Notes: generated by a model from the letters alone, not told the origin. A stretch of DNA of 64,000 nucleotides from Mycobacterium sp. IS-1590 (GCF_001500025.1 NZ_LQIW01000048.1:124001-188000); one strand, 5' to 3'; shown: positions 34,202 to 43,118, counted from the first letter of the stretch. Numbers and translations are program-made.

Positions 34202-35407
34202 TCAGGTCACGGCACCCAGCGTCTTCAGATCGATGATCTGCTCCCAGTCCAACCCGAGTTCGGCGAGGATCTCATCGGTCTGCTCCGCGAACCCCGGGGC
34301 GGGCTCGACTTGAGGCGCAGTCACATCGAACTGCACCGGATTGGCCACCAACTCCAGTTGGCCCGCCTGCACCAGGTATTCGTTGGACCGGATCTGGACA
34401 TCGCGTGCGACCTGGAGGGTGTCCTGTACGGGCGCCCACGGTCCGGCCAGGGTCGAGAACCGCTCGGACCACTCGGCCAGCGTGCGGCTGGCCATGGTCT
34501 TGGACAGAATCTCCGCGGCCTCTGGTGCATGGGCGGCGATCGACTCGACATCGCTGAATCGCGGGTCGTCGGCGAGCTCCGGCAGATCCATGTGCCGACA
34601 CACGTCGGACCAGAACTTCGTCGGCTGCATCATCACGAACGAGATGAATCGATTGTCGGCCGTCGGATACAGCCCTACCAATGGATTGTTGGGCGACCTG
34701 TTGGCGTTCGCGGGTTGGGCCACGAGCCGCTGACCCAGATGGTTGGTCAGCGTTATCGTGTGCCCCATTGCCCATGCTCCGCTGCCCAACAGGGAGACGT
34801 CGACCACCGAGGGCTCACCCGTACGCTCGCGCTTCAGTAACGCCGCCGCGACCCCGCCCGCCAAATTCGTCCCCGAGATCGTGTCGCCGTAGGCAGGACC
34901 GGGCAGGCTGATCATGCCGTCGATCTCCGGCGGCGTGACCGTTGCAGCGGCACCCGCGCGGCACCAGAACGCCGTCATGTCGTAACCGCCCTTGTCGGCC
35001 TCGGGCCCACGAGGACCGAAAGCACTCCCCCGAGCGTAGATGATTGTCGGATTGATCTCACGGACGTCGTCGACGTCGATGCCGAACTTCGTTCGAGCGC
35101 AGGGCAGGAAGCTCGTCAGGAACACATCCGACCGTCGCGTGAGCTCGAAAAGCACCTCGCGCCCTTCAGGTATCGAGAGGTCCAAACCGATGCTCCGCTT
35201 ACCGCGATTGGCGTTGTCGACATTGGGGTTGGGCTCCCCCTCGACCACCAACGCACCGATCTGGCGTAACCCGCGCTGAGGGTCACCCGTCACCGCGTGC
35301 TCCACTTTCGTGACTTCGGCGCCCCATTCGGCCAATACCGCACCAGCCGTCGGGACGAACCCGTACATGGCCACCTCGAGGACTCGGATGCCGTCGAGCG
35401 GTTTCAC
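34202..35407 (-). CDS. CaiB/BaiF (family III) CoA transferase
   Basis: A 401-residue family III CoA transferase. The N-terminal strand is GIRVLEVAMYGFVPTAGAVL, and the nucleotide-like loop is EWGAEVTKVEHAVTGDPQRG. The expected catalytic aspartate is in YGDTISGTNLAGG (about residue 167). These enzymes move CoA between acids without ATP, or act as racemases on 2-methylacyl-CoAs. The start overlaps the ALDH stop by ATGA, so the two are co-translated. The pair precedes the mce operon, which has its own promoter box in the 141-bp gap. Confidence 0.87.
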   Translation of the reverse strand: MKPLDGIRVLEVAMYGFVPTAGAVLAEWGAEVTKVEHAVTGDPQRGLRQIGALVVEGEPNPNVDNANRGKRSIGLDLSIPEGREVLFELTRRSDVFLTSFLPCARTKFGIDVDDVREINPTIIYARGSAFGPRGPEADKGGYDMTAFWCRAGAAATVTPPEIDGMISLPGPAYGDTISGTNLAGGVAAALLKRERTGEPSVVDVSLLGSGAWAMGHTITLTNHLGQRLVAQPANANRSPNNPLVGLYPTADNRFISFVMMQPTKFWSDVCRHMDLPELADDPRFSDVESIAAHAPEAAEILSKTMASRTLAEWSERFSTLAGPWAPVQDTLQVARDVQIRSNEYLVQAGQLELVANPVQFDVTAPQVEPAPGFAEQTDEILAELGLDWEQIIDLKTLGAVT

Positions 35408-36900
35408 TGGACTGCCGCCGCGAAAGTCTTGCGTTGCAAGAACTCCTCGAGACCTGCAACCCCCATTTCGCGGCCGATGCCCGACTGTTTGTAGCCGCCG
35501 AATGGGCAGTCGGGCCCCGAGTAGTCCCCGCCGTTGATGCTCAGCGTTCCGGTGCGGATCCGGCGCGCCACACCGACGGCACGGTCGTGGCTGCCGAACA
35601 CACCGCCGGACAATCCGTAGATGGAATTGTTCGCGATCCGCACCGCGTCGTCGTCGTCGTCATAGTCCATGACCACCAGGACCGGCCCGAAGACCTCCTC
35701 TTGGGCGATCTCGCTGTCTGGGTCCACATCCGTCAGAAGTGTCGGCTCGTAGAAGAATCCGGGATCGACCTTGTTCCCTCCCACGACCAGCCTCGCGCCT
35801 GCAGACACCGCCCTGCGCACCATGTGATGGACCTTGTCACGCTGACGCTCGCTGATCAGCGGACCCATGTAGTTGTTCGGGTCCAGCGGGTCGCCGTATG
35901 TCACCACGGCGAAGTTCTGGGCCAGAAGTTCGACGAAGTCGTCTTTGGCCTTGCGCGGCACCAGCACTCGGCTCATCAGTGCGCACCCTTGGCCGGCGTG
36001 CGAGGTGATCATGAACGTGGCCATCATGGCAGCGCTCGCGAAATCGGCGTCGTCGAGGACGATCATCGCCGACTTTCCGCCGAGTTCGAGGAACAGATTC
36101 TTGAGGGTCTCGCTGCAGGCCGCCATTATCCGTCGGCCGGTCGCGGTGGACCCGGTGAAGGTGACCGCGTCCACCTGGGGACTCGTCGTCAGCAAAGCGC
36201 CGACATGCGGATCCGCACCGGAGAGGACGTTCACGACTCCCGCCGGAATTTCGGTGTGCTCGGCGATCAACTCACCGATGGCCAACGTGACCAGCGGCGT
36301 GTCCGGCGCACCTTTGAGGACCACTGTGCAACCCGCCGCGAGTGCCGGAGCCAACTTGGCCAGCGCGAGTTGGTTGGGATAGTTGTAGGCGATGATCGCG
36401 GCGACGACGCCGACTGCCTCCCTTTCGACCCAGCGGTGATGCTGCTGTCCCCGGCTCTCGACCACGCCGAGGTCTTGGACGAACGAGTAGCTCTTGAGCA
36501 GATCGGCGTAGTAGGCGACCAAAGCTATCGGGTTGTCGAGCTGCGGACCCTCGGTCAGCATCCGGGTGGCGCCCACCTCGGCCATGGTCAGCTCCCTGAG
36601 CTCGCCAGCGTGATCCAGCAAGGCGGTGTGCAGCTGTTCGAGGCAACGGGTGCGCAGCGCGGTGTCGGTAGACCATTCAGTGTGGTCGAATGCCCGTCGC
36701 GCGGCTGCGACGGCGCGTTCCGCATCAGCGACAGATGCGTCAGGCGCGTGGCCGAAGACCTGGCCGTTTGCCGGGTTCACGGACGCGAACACCTGCCCAC
36801 TGTCCGCTTCCACCAATCGGCCGTCGATGAGCAGCTGCCGATCGGCTGTCGGTCTCGGCGGGGCCACCGTCCCCGTGCTCGTCGTGTGCTCAGTCGGCAT
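35404..36900 (-). CDS. Aldehyde dehydrogenase family protein
   Basis: A 498-residue NAD(P)-dependent aldehyde dehydrogenase with all catalytic marks. These are Asn in AYNYPNQ (about 168), Glu in LELGGKS (about 267), Cys in GQGCALMSR (about 301), and the EVFGPVLVV and PFGGYKQSGIGRE motifs. It would oxidise a pathway aldehyde to the acid, which the CoA transferase gene downstream or the acyl-CoA synthetase could then convert to a thioester. It is close in sequence to the inactive-looking homologue at 20516-22045. It is divergent from the ferredoxin gene; the promoter box in between points the other way. Confidence 0.92.
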   Translation of the reverse strand: MPTEHTTSTGTVAPPRPTADRQLLIDGRLVEADSGQVFASVNPANGQVFGHAPDASVADAERAVAAARRAFDHTEWSTDTALRTRCLEQLHTALLDHAGELRELTMAEVGATRMLTEGPQLDNPIALVAYYADLLKSYSFVQDLGVVESRGQQHHRWVEREAVGVVAAIIAYNYPNQLALAKLAPALAAGCTVVLKGAPDTPLVTLAIGELIAEHTEIPAGVVNVLSGADPHVGALLTTSPQVDAVTFTGSTATGRRIMAACSETLKNLFLELGGKSAMIVLDDADFASAAMMATFMITSHAGQGCALMSRVLVPRKAKDDFVELLAQNFAVVTYGDPLDPNNYMGPLISERQRDKVHHMVRRAVSAGARLVVGGNKVDPGFFYEPTLLTDVDPDSEIAQEEVFGPVLVVMDYDDDDDAVRIANNSIYGLSGGVFGSHDRAVGVARRIRTGTLSINGGDYSGPDCPFGGYKQSGIGREMGVAGLEEFLQRKTFAAAVQ

Positions 36901-36977
36901 CGAACCCTCCCGCCTTCGTGGCTCCGCACGGTGCGCGGAACGAACCCTCGCCAGTAGCGATGCGACCCTAACATGAA

Positions 36978-36994
36978 AAATAGTTGACTAGGTC
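36978..36994 (+). promoter_or_regulatory. AAATAGTTGACT-type box, copy 4
   Basis: AAATAGTTGACTAGGTC, one mismatch to copies 1-3, followed after 17 bp by TTAGCT as in copy 3. It points toward the ferredoxin gene at 37094. Confidence 0.7.
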
Positions 36995-37093
36995 GGCTGT
37001 CTGCGGTTAGCTGATCGAGTGGCCGTGCGTCGGTGATCGCTGCCCGCTGGGTATGACGCGATCACGGCCCGGAGCTCTCGGAGGGAGATTTTC

Positions 37094-37336
37094 GTGAAGG
37101 TCCACGTCGATTCGACCCGCTGCCAGGGGCATACGCTCTGCGCGATGATCGCGCCCGACATGTTCGAACTCAGCGAAGTGGACGGTAGCTCTTCCGCGGT
37201 CACTGAAGTCGTACCGGCCGACCAGGAGGAACGAGTGCGCGAGGCAGCGCAGTCATGTCCGGAACAGGCCATTGTTCTCGATGAGATGTCTGCCGACCCA
37301 GATTCGCAGCTTGGTCGACAACGGGCGCTCCAGTAG
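37094..37336 (+). CDS. 3Fe-4S ferredoxin (P450 redox partner type)
   Basis: An 80-residue ferredoxin. Cysteines 10, 16 and 55 are arranged as C-x2-H-x2-C ... C-P. The second position of the usual four-cysteine set is His (residue 13), which marks a 3Fe-4S cluster, common in actinobacterial ferredoxins that feed P450s. GTG 37094 follows GGAGGGAG. No P450 gene is adjacent, but the promoter box upstream is shared with the ACAD11-like/P450 unit at 22216-24931. The amidohydrolase gene follows 54 bp later. Confidence 0.9.
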   Translation: MKVHVDSTRCQGHTLCAMIAPDMFELSEVDGSSSAVTEVVPADQEERVREAAQSCPEQAIVLDEMSADPDSQLGRQRALQ

Positions 37337-37390
37337 AACAACGATCTTCCGAGTTGTTGACTGCTGCGTATTTCGAGTGACGAAGAAGAG

Positions 37391-38539
37391 ATGATGCCCA
37401 CTATCCACACAGGTGAACGCACGGCACCCGCCGAGCGGATCGCTGTTCGCTGTGTCGACTCCGACGTGCATCCCGTTCCCAGGAGCGGGGATCTGACGCA
37501 GTACATCCCCGAGCCGTGGCGCAGCAAGTACTTTCTCAGCCGACCCGTGGGTGAACAGATCTATTACGACGCACCGGATTACGCCCATGCCCGCGCTATG
37601 CGCGTAGACACCTTTCCGGCAGATGGCGAGTTTGCCGGCAGCGATCCTCAACTGGCCTTCAAACAATTGATCCTCGAGGCCGGTGCCGACATCGCGATAT
37701 TGGAGCCGATACACGGCAGTTGCCGACTGCCGGAGGCGACCGCCGCGATCTGCTCCGCCCACAACAGCTGGCAAGCCAACCACTGGCTCGACGATCGCAA
37801 CAACTGGCACCAACGATGGCGTGGATCTATTTGCCTCGCAATCGAGGAACCCGAGGCGTGTGTCCGCGAGATCGAGCGGTGGGCCCCTCACCCTTACATG
37901 GCCCAGGTCCTCATCAATGCCGAACCCCGGCCGTCATGGGGCGATCCGAAATACGACCCGATCTGGGCAGCGGCAACCCGACACGACATCACCGTCAGCT
38001 GCCACCTTGGCCGCAGCCATCACGAGGAACTTCCGATGCCACCAGTCGGGATACCCAGCTACAACCACGACTTCATGGTCACCTACTCATTACTGGCTGC
38101 GAACCAGGTGATGAGCCTCATCTTCGACGGAGTGTTCGACCGATTTCCCGCATTGCGCGTTGTCTTCATCGAGCACGCCTTCACCTGGATCCTGCCGCTG
38201 ATGTGGCGGATGGACGCCATCTACGAGGCGCGCAAGCCCTGGGTCGACATCAAGCGCAGGCCGTCCGAATACGTCAAGGATCACATCAAGTTCACGACCC
38301 AACCGCTCGACTATCCCGAGGACAAGACGGAGTTGCTTCGCGCATTCGAGTGGATGGAGTGCGACAAGATCCTTCTCTACAGTTCGGACTACCCGCACTG
38401 GACGTTCGACGACCCCCGCTGGCTCGTCAAGCACTTACCCGAGCACGCCCGCGAAAACGTGATGTACCGCAACGGGATCTCTACCTACCGACTCCCTGAG
38501 ACGGTTCCGGCCATTGAAGGCCAGGTGCGGGTGCTGTAG
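37391..38539 (+). CDS. Amidohydrolase family protein (amidohydrolase-2 type)
   Basis: A 382-residue TIM-barrel metal-dependent hydrolase of the amidohydrolase-2 (ACMSD-like) family. The first metal motif is D-x-H in VDSDVHPVP. A second histidine is in SCHLGRSHH, a third region is FIEHAFTWILPLMWRMD, and a late aspartate is in YSSDYPHW. Members hydrolyse or decarboxylate cyclic or carboxylated substrates, and mycobacteria have many near P450 and SDR genes. Two consecutive ATG codons begin the gene. It is downstream of the ferredoxin gene and thus likely box-controlled. Confidence 0.85.
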   Translation: MMPTIHTGERTAPAERIAVRCVDSDVHPVPRSGDLTQYIPEPWRSKYFLSRPVGEQIYYDAPDYAHARAMRVDTFPADGEFAGSDPQLAFKQLILEAGADIAILEPIHGSCRLPEATAAICSAHNSWQANHWLDDRNNWHQRWRGSICLAIEEPEACVREIERWAPHPYMAQVLINAEPRPSWGDPKYDPIWAAATRHDITVSCHLGRSHHEELPMPPVGIPSYNHDFMVTYSLLAANQVMSLIFDGVFDRFPALRVVFIEHAFTWILPLMWRMDAIYEARKPWVDIKRRPSEYVKDHIKFTTQPLDYPEDKTELLRAFEWMECDKILLYSSDYPHWTFDDPRWLVKHLPEHARENVMYRNGISTYRLPETVPAIEGQVRVL

Positions 38540-38562
38540 CCGCCGCCGTGGCGGAGCGTGCT

Positions 38563-38579
38563 AAATAGTTGACTCTGTC
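38563..38579 (+). promoter_or_regulatory. AAATAGTTGACT-type box, copy 5
   Basis: AAATAGTTGACTCTGTC, one mismatch to the consensus. TTGACT is followed after 17 bp by TTTAGT (38592-38597), a good -35/-10 candidate. It precedes the DUF35-thiolase-GntR operon. Confidence 0.72.
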
Positions 38580-38626
38580 GTATTTTTTAGCTTTAGTAGT
38601 TACGACACCGCGAGCGGAGGAGATCG

Positions 38627-39070
38627 GTGACTGAGAAGGACGCCCAAACGTCGGCCGATCCTCGGCCGGTGCCGGCGCCCGACGATGTCAGCGGGTTCTT
38701 CTGGAACGCCGCCGCAGAGCATCGACTGGTACTTCAGCGCTGCGGCTCGTGCCGCACTTTGCAGTATCCGCCTGAAGTATGCTGCTCCCGTTGCCAGGCA
38801 CAGGATTTCGAGCCAGCCGAAGTTTCCGGCCGCGGTTTCATTTACTCCTACGCGGTGGTCGACCGGCCGCTGCACGCCGGCTTCATCGACGCTCTGCCGT
38901 ATGTTGTCGTGCTCGTCGAACTCGACGAACAACCCGGCCTGCGCATCCTGACCAATCTGGTCGGTGTTCCCGATGGCACTGCGCTTTCCTGCGGCATGCG
39001 GGTCGAGGTCGTGTACGCGAACCGGGGTTCGCTCACGCTTCCGCAGTTCCGACTCTCCGAGGCCGCCTGA
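38627..39070 (+). CDS. Zn-ribbon/OB-fold (DUF35) protein
   Basis: A 147-residue DUF35 protein. The N-terminal zinc ribbon is formed by C-x2-C (RCGSCRTLQYPP) and C-x2-C (CCSRCQAQDF). It is followed by an OB-fold (about 70-140: GRGFIYSYAVVDRP, PYVVVLVELDE). Such proteins are partners of thiolase-like enzymes and bind acyl-CoA. In steroid side-chain degradation a DUF35 domain pairs with the aldolase Ltp2. Start is GTG 38627 with GGAGGAG upstream. Its stop shares one base with the thiolase-like start (TGATG), which supports a complex of the two. Confidence 0.88.
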   Translation: MTEKDAQTSADPRPVPAPDDVSGFFWNAAAEHRLVLQRCGSCRTLQYPPEVCCSRCQAQDFEPAEVSGRGFIYSYAVVDRPLHAGFIDALPYVVVLVELDEQPGLRILTNLVGVPDGTALSCGMRVEVVYANRGSLTLPQFRLSEAA

Positions 39071-40227
39071 TGAGTTCATTGACCCGTCCCGTCGCAATCG
39101 TCGGCGTCGGCTACTCCGAACTGAGCCGCAAGGGCGAGCCCCACCCGAACTCGCTCGCGCTCGCGGCGACCGCCGATGCGTTGGCGGATGCCGGGCTGAA
39201 CGCAACAGACATCGATGGCATCTTCGAATACAAGTTCGGGCCGGAATCGCCTGGCGCCCAGGATATGGCGCGACTGCTCGGGGTGCCAGACCTGGCCGCT
39301 TTCGCCGACATCATGGCATCGAACCCGTCGGGAATGGCTGGCGCCCTCGCGGGCGTCATGGCCGTGGCCTCCGGGGTGTGTGAAACCGTACTCACCTTCC
39401 GGTGCCTGACCCGCGCCGCCGGCCACCAGGGAGGTGTGGTCAGCGGGCCGGCCGAGATCACCGGGCGAGATCAGTTCCTCACCCCCTACGGCTACCTCGG
39501 CGGCATCCTGGTGAATCTCGCGCTGAAGAAGCGCCGCTGGATGGATGAGTACGAACGCCCGGAAGAAGATTTCGGCCGCATCGCGGTCAACGCACGAAGG
39601 TGGTCTGCACTCAACCCCCGTGCCGTGCTGCGGGACGAAGTCACCCTGGACGACTATCTGTCCTCACGGATGATCGTCGACCCGCTGCGCGTACTCGACT
39701 GCGATTACCCCGTGAACGGCGCGGTGGCCACCGTCATCACCACCGCCGAGCGTGCGAAGGATCTACGCCAACCCGCGGTGCTGGTCGACGCGATGAGCTA
39801 CGCCACCGGACGCGGCGCGGACTGGGTCTTCGATGTCGACTTCCTCTACGGAGGTATGGCCGATTGCGCTCAGCGGCTATGGCGCAGGTCATCGGTGACG
39901 ATCGATGATGTCGACGTCGCGCAACTCTACGATGGCTTCACACCGGTGACCGTGGCGTGGATCGAAACGCTCGGCGCCTGCGCTCGAGGGGAATTCGGCG
40001 ACTGGGTAGGCGATGGAAAACGCCTGGCGCCAGGTGGCGACTTCCCCCTGAACACAGCGGGCGGCCAGCTTGCCGAAGGCCGACTCCACGGAATCGGCCT
40101 CTTGAATGAGGCGGTGCTGCAACTGCGAGGTCAGGGCGGGGCCCGGCAGGTTCCCGAGGCTCAGGTCGCATTGGTGGCAAGCGGCCTGTATCCACAATGC
40201 GGCGCGATGGTATTGACTGCGGTATGA
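39070..40227 (+). CDS. Thiolase-like protein (lipid-transfer/Ltp2-like)
   Basis: A 385-residue thiolase-superfamily protein. The usual nucleophilic cysteine segment reads MASNPSGMAGALAG with no cysteine, so ordinary thiolysis is unlikely. Retained are the AQLYDGFTPVT segment (about 293) and the HG motif in GRLHGIGLLNEAVLQLRG, which resemble the retro-aldolase Ltp2 of cholesterol side-chain degradation. With the coupled DUF35 gene, a retro-aldol cleavage of a beta-hydroxyacyl-CoA is the best guess. Its stop overlaps the start of the regulator gene by ATGA. Confidence 0.82.
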   Translation: MSSLTRPVAIVGVGYSELSRKGEPHPNSLALAATADALADAGLNATDIDGIFEYKFGPESPGAQDMARLLGVPDLAAFADIMASNPSGMAGALAGVMAVASGVCETVLTFRCLTRAAGHQGGVVSGPAEITGRDQFLTPYGYLGGILVNLALKKRRWMDEYERPEEDFGRIAVNARRWSALNPRAVLRDEVTLDDYLSSRMIVDPLRVLDCDYPVNGAVATVITTAERAKDLRQPAVLVDAMSYATGRGADWVFDVDFLYGGMADCAQRLWRRSSVTIDDVDVAQLYDGFTPVTVAWIETLGACARGEFGDWVGDGKRLAPGGDFPLNTAGGQLAEGRLHGIGLLNEAVLQLRGQGGARQVPEAQVALVASGLYPQCGAMVLTAV

Positions 40228-41810
40228 CCGAAAACCGCGATACGCAGACCCGCGAAGCCGTCACACCTGTGCCCATGGACGGTGGCGACCCGGTGTGGCG
40301 CGCCCTGCCGAGGCGCAACACCAGGAAGGTTTCGCATCTGCTCGCCGACGACCTTCGGCGCCAGATCCTCAGCGGCCAGCTCGCCGCCGATCAGCAGCTC
40401 CCACCCGAAGCAGACCTGACCGCGCAACTGCAGATTTCCCGCGAGACACTGCGCGAGGCGCTGCGGATCCTGGAGTCCCAGCAGCTCGTCGAGATCAGGC
40501 GCGGCCGCGGCGGTGGCGCGGTGGTCCGGCGGCCCGGCCTGGACGCGGTGGCCCGATACGTGGCGCTTCTTCTGCAACTGCGCAAGACCACCCTCGCTCA
40601 TCTGGAAGAGGTGCGCACGGTCGTCGAACCGCCGGCAGCGGAATTACTCGCTGCCCAAGCCGGATTCGAAGACATCGAAACGCTGGTCGAACTCCACGAT
40701 GCGGAACGGGCGGCCGACAGTCCGCTCGCCTTCGTCACCGCGATGTCGGCCTTCGACCAGGCCGTCATCGAGCTGTCCGGAAACCGCACCCTTGCGGTCA
40801 TCGCCGGCGTCTTCCGGGACATCTACGCCGGGCAGGTCTACTCCTCCATCGGCAGCACCGACAACTCTTCGGCCGAGCAGATAGCTCGGCGCGTGGTGGT
40901 CAGCCACAGCGCCTTCCTGGACGCGGCCAGGCGCAGGGACGGGGCGCTCGCCCAAAATACTTGGAGCGACTACCTTTACACCACCAATCGGATGCTGGTA
41001 AGCCGGAACGTCAGCCGGCAACCGATCGATGTCACACCGCTGTGGCGGGCCCAGGCCGGGCACGACAGTGGCGAATCGGCACCCCGCCGGGCGTCTGTGG
41101 TGGCCACCGAGATCCGAGCGCGTATCGCCGAGGGCCGGCTGGGTGAGGGGGACCGCCTGCCGCCGTTGGCCGAGTTGGCCGCCGAATTCGACATATCCAG
41201 ACCCACACTGCGGGAGGCCTTACGGATTCTGGAGATGGAGTTCCTTCTGGATCTGCGCACGGGCGACCGGGCCGGGGCTGCCATCCGGACTCCCACCACA
41301 CGTGTCGCCGCCAAATTGGCCGGGATCGTGCTCGAAGCGCGCGGCACCACCCTGGCCGACTTCCACCGGGGACTTCGGCTGATCGAACCCTCCATCATGG
41401 GTCTGGTCGCATCGCGGATCGGAGCGAGACAACTCACCGTTCTCAACGGCATCAACACCGACCTCGCCGAATCCGTCGAAGACACCGCAAGGTTCGTCAC
41501 CACTTATCGAGAGGCAGAGAAGATCGCATTCTCTGCCGTCAAGAATCCCGCACTCACCGTGATCGCCGAGATTCTGCACTGGGTTCGCGTTGCCGTCGAA
41601 CCGAGCATCACGGCCGACGTAACGGGCCTTCCCTGGGTCACGAAATCCAATCGCCGGACTCAGGGCCTTTTCTCACAGTTCGTCAGCGCGGCTGCTGATC
41701 ATGACTCAGCCCGTGCGGTGTCCGTGTGGACGCGGGCCATGGCGGCCAATGTGGCGTGGGCCGAGGAGTCGGAATTCAGTGAGCGATTGATGCTCGACCT
41801 GATGGGTTGA
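40224..41810 (+). CDS. Tandem GntR/FadR-family regulator (two fused units)
   Basis: A 528-residue protein made of two complete GntR/FadR-like units, each about twice as long as a bare DNA-binding domain. The first winged helix (about 30-95) has LPPEADLTAQLQISRETLRE, followed by a helical FCD-like domain (about 105-245). The second (about 280-345) has LPPLAELAAEFDISRPTLRE, followed by a second FCD-like domain. The second effector domain has lost most of the metal-binding His/Asp pattern. There is no internal stop or shift, so this is a true fusion. ATG 40224 overlaps the thiolase stop. Lying inside a box-controlled operon, it may regulate the AAATAGTTGACT box. Confidence 0.85.
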   Translation: MTENRDTQTREAVTPVPMDGGDPVWRALPRRNTRKVSHLLADDLRRQILSGQLAADQQLPPEADLTAQLQISRETLREALRILESQQLVEIRRGRGGGAVVRRPGLDAVARYVALLLQLRKTTLAHLEEVRTVVEPPAAELLAAQAGFEDIETLVELHDAERAADSPLAFVTAMSAFDQAVIELSGNRTLAVIAGVFRDIYAGQVYSSIGSTDNSSAEQIARRVVVSHSAFLDAARRRDGALAQNTWSDYLYTTNRMLVSRNVSRQPIDVTPLWRAQAGHDSGESAPRRASVVATEIRARIAEGRLGEGDRLPPLAELAAEFDISRPTLREALRILEMEFLLDLRTGDRAGAAIRTPTTRVAAKLAGIVLEARGTTLADFHRGLRLIEPSIMGLVASRIGARQLTVLNGINTDLAESVEDTARFVTTYREAEKIAFSAVKNPALTVIAEILHWVRVAVEPSITADVTGLPWVTKSNRRTQGLFSQFVSAAADHDSARAVSVWTRAMAANVAWAEESEFSERLMLDLMG

Positions 41811-41861
41811 TCCGTTGTGCACAACCGTCGCGGCGAACCGTCACCGAAGAAAAGGAAGAAA

Positions 41862-43118
41862 ATGAACGTCGATGATCTGATTCTGGTGAGCGTGGACGAC
41901 CATGTGATCGAACCGGCCCACATGTTCGAGGGGCGGGTCGCCAAGAAATATGAAGACAAGGCACCCCGGTTCATCCGTCGTGACGACGGTACGATGGCCT
42001 GGACCTATGAGAACCAGGAGATTCTCAACCCCGCGCTCAACGCCGTAGCGGGGCGTCCACCGAGCGAATTCGGCATGGAACCCACATCGATCGAAGAGAT
42101 CCGGCTGGGCTGCTACGACATCGACGCTCGGGTAAAGGACATGAACGCCAACGGCGTTCTCGGTTCGATGTGCTTTCCATCCTTCCCCCGATTCTGCGGT
42201 CAGCTGTTCATGGAGACCGCGGACAAGGACCAGGCCGCGGCGATGGTGCGCGCTTACAACGATTGGCACGTCGAAGACTGGGCAGGCACACACCCCGGCC
42301 GGATCATCCCTCTGGGACTACCCATGATGTGGGACCCGGAGGGTACTGCCGCCGAAGTGCGGCGCCTCGCTGCACGTGGGTGCCACGCCGTGACCTTTTC
42401 TTCCAGCCCCTATGACCTGGGCCTGCCGAGCATCTACGACGAGCACTGGGATCCGTTCTGGGAGGCCTGCGCCGACGAGGGCACCGTCGTGTGCATCCAC
42501 CTCGGGTCGAATTCTGCGCCACCCATGACTTCTCCGGATGCGCCCATCGAGCTCATCTATACCCTCTCTCCGATCGGATTGTTCTCCGCCGCAGCGGATC
42601 TGCTGTGGAGCCCGGTCTTCCGGAAATTCCCCTCGCTTCGTATTGCCCTGTCCGAAGGGGGCACAGGGTGGCTGCCGTACTTCTGCGAGCGGGTGGACTA
42701 CATCTACAAGCACACACAGCACTGGAGCGGCATGGACCTCGGTGATCGCCTGCCATCCGAGATCTTCAAGGAGCACGTGATCTTCTGCTTCATCGACGAT
42801 TTCGTGGGCATCGAAAACCGCCATCACCTGAACATCGACAACATCACCTGGGAGTGCGATTACCCGCACTCGGACACCACGTGGCCGCAGGCGCCGGAGG
42901 TGCTGATGAAGTCACTTGTCGACGTCCCCGACGAGGAGATAAACAAGATCACACACCTCAACGCCATGCGGCACTTCCGGTACGATCCGTTCGCGCACGT
43001 CCCCCGTGAACAGGCGACGGTGGGCGCGCTGCGTGCTCAGGTCGGCGATTGGGACATCAGCGTCAAGTCGGTCAGCGAGTTGCGCCCCGCCATGGCGTCT
43101 TCGGAGCGGGCCTTATAG
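41862..43118 (+). CDS. Amidohydrolase family protein
   Basis: A 418-residue amidohydrolase-2 family protein. The N-terminal metal motif is D-x-H in SVDDHVIEP. Other landmarks are CIHLGSNSAPPMT (histidine about 210), the LRIALSEGGTGWLPYF helix, and ECDYPHSDTTWP with a late aspartate. It would hydrolyse or decarboxylate a cyclic or acyl intermediate. ATG 41862 follows AAAGGAAG; an earlier GTG at 41817 is less likely. It is 51 bp after the GntR gene and abuts the SDR gene directly. It is related to but distinct from the amidohydrolases at 37391 and 59070. Confidence 0.85.
   Translation: MNVDDLILVSVDDHVIEPAHMFEGRVAKKYEDKAPRFIRRDDGTMAWTYENQEILNPALNAVAGRPPSEFGMEPTSIEEIRLGCYDIDARVKDMNANGVLGSMCFPSFPRFCGQLFMETADKDQAAAMVRAYNDWHVEDWAGTHPGRIIPLGLPMMWDPEGTAAEVRRLAARGCHAVTFSSSPYDLGLPSIYDEHWDPFWEACADEGTVVCIHLGSNSAPPMTSPDAPIELIYTLSPIGLFSAAADLLWSPVFRKFPSLRIALSEGGTGWLPYFCERVDYIYKHTQHWSGMDLGDRLPSEIFKEHVIFCFIDDFVGIENRHHLNIDNITWECDYPHSDTTWPQAPEVLMKSLVDVPDEEINKITHLNAMRHFRYDPFAHVPREQATVGALRAQVGDWDISVKSVSELRPAMASSERAL

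Noticed and set aside
35434..36957. 507-codon plus-strand open frame
   Set aside because: Antisense shadow of the intact aldehyde dehydrogenase gene, whose catalytic motifs are clear.
37337..37358. AACAAC...GTTGTT hairpin as terminator after the ferredoxin gene
   Set aside because: Weak 6-bp AT-rich stem without a T-run, located between two genes that are probably co-transcribed.
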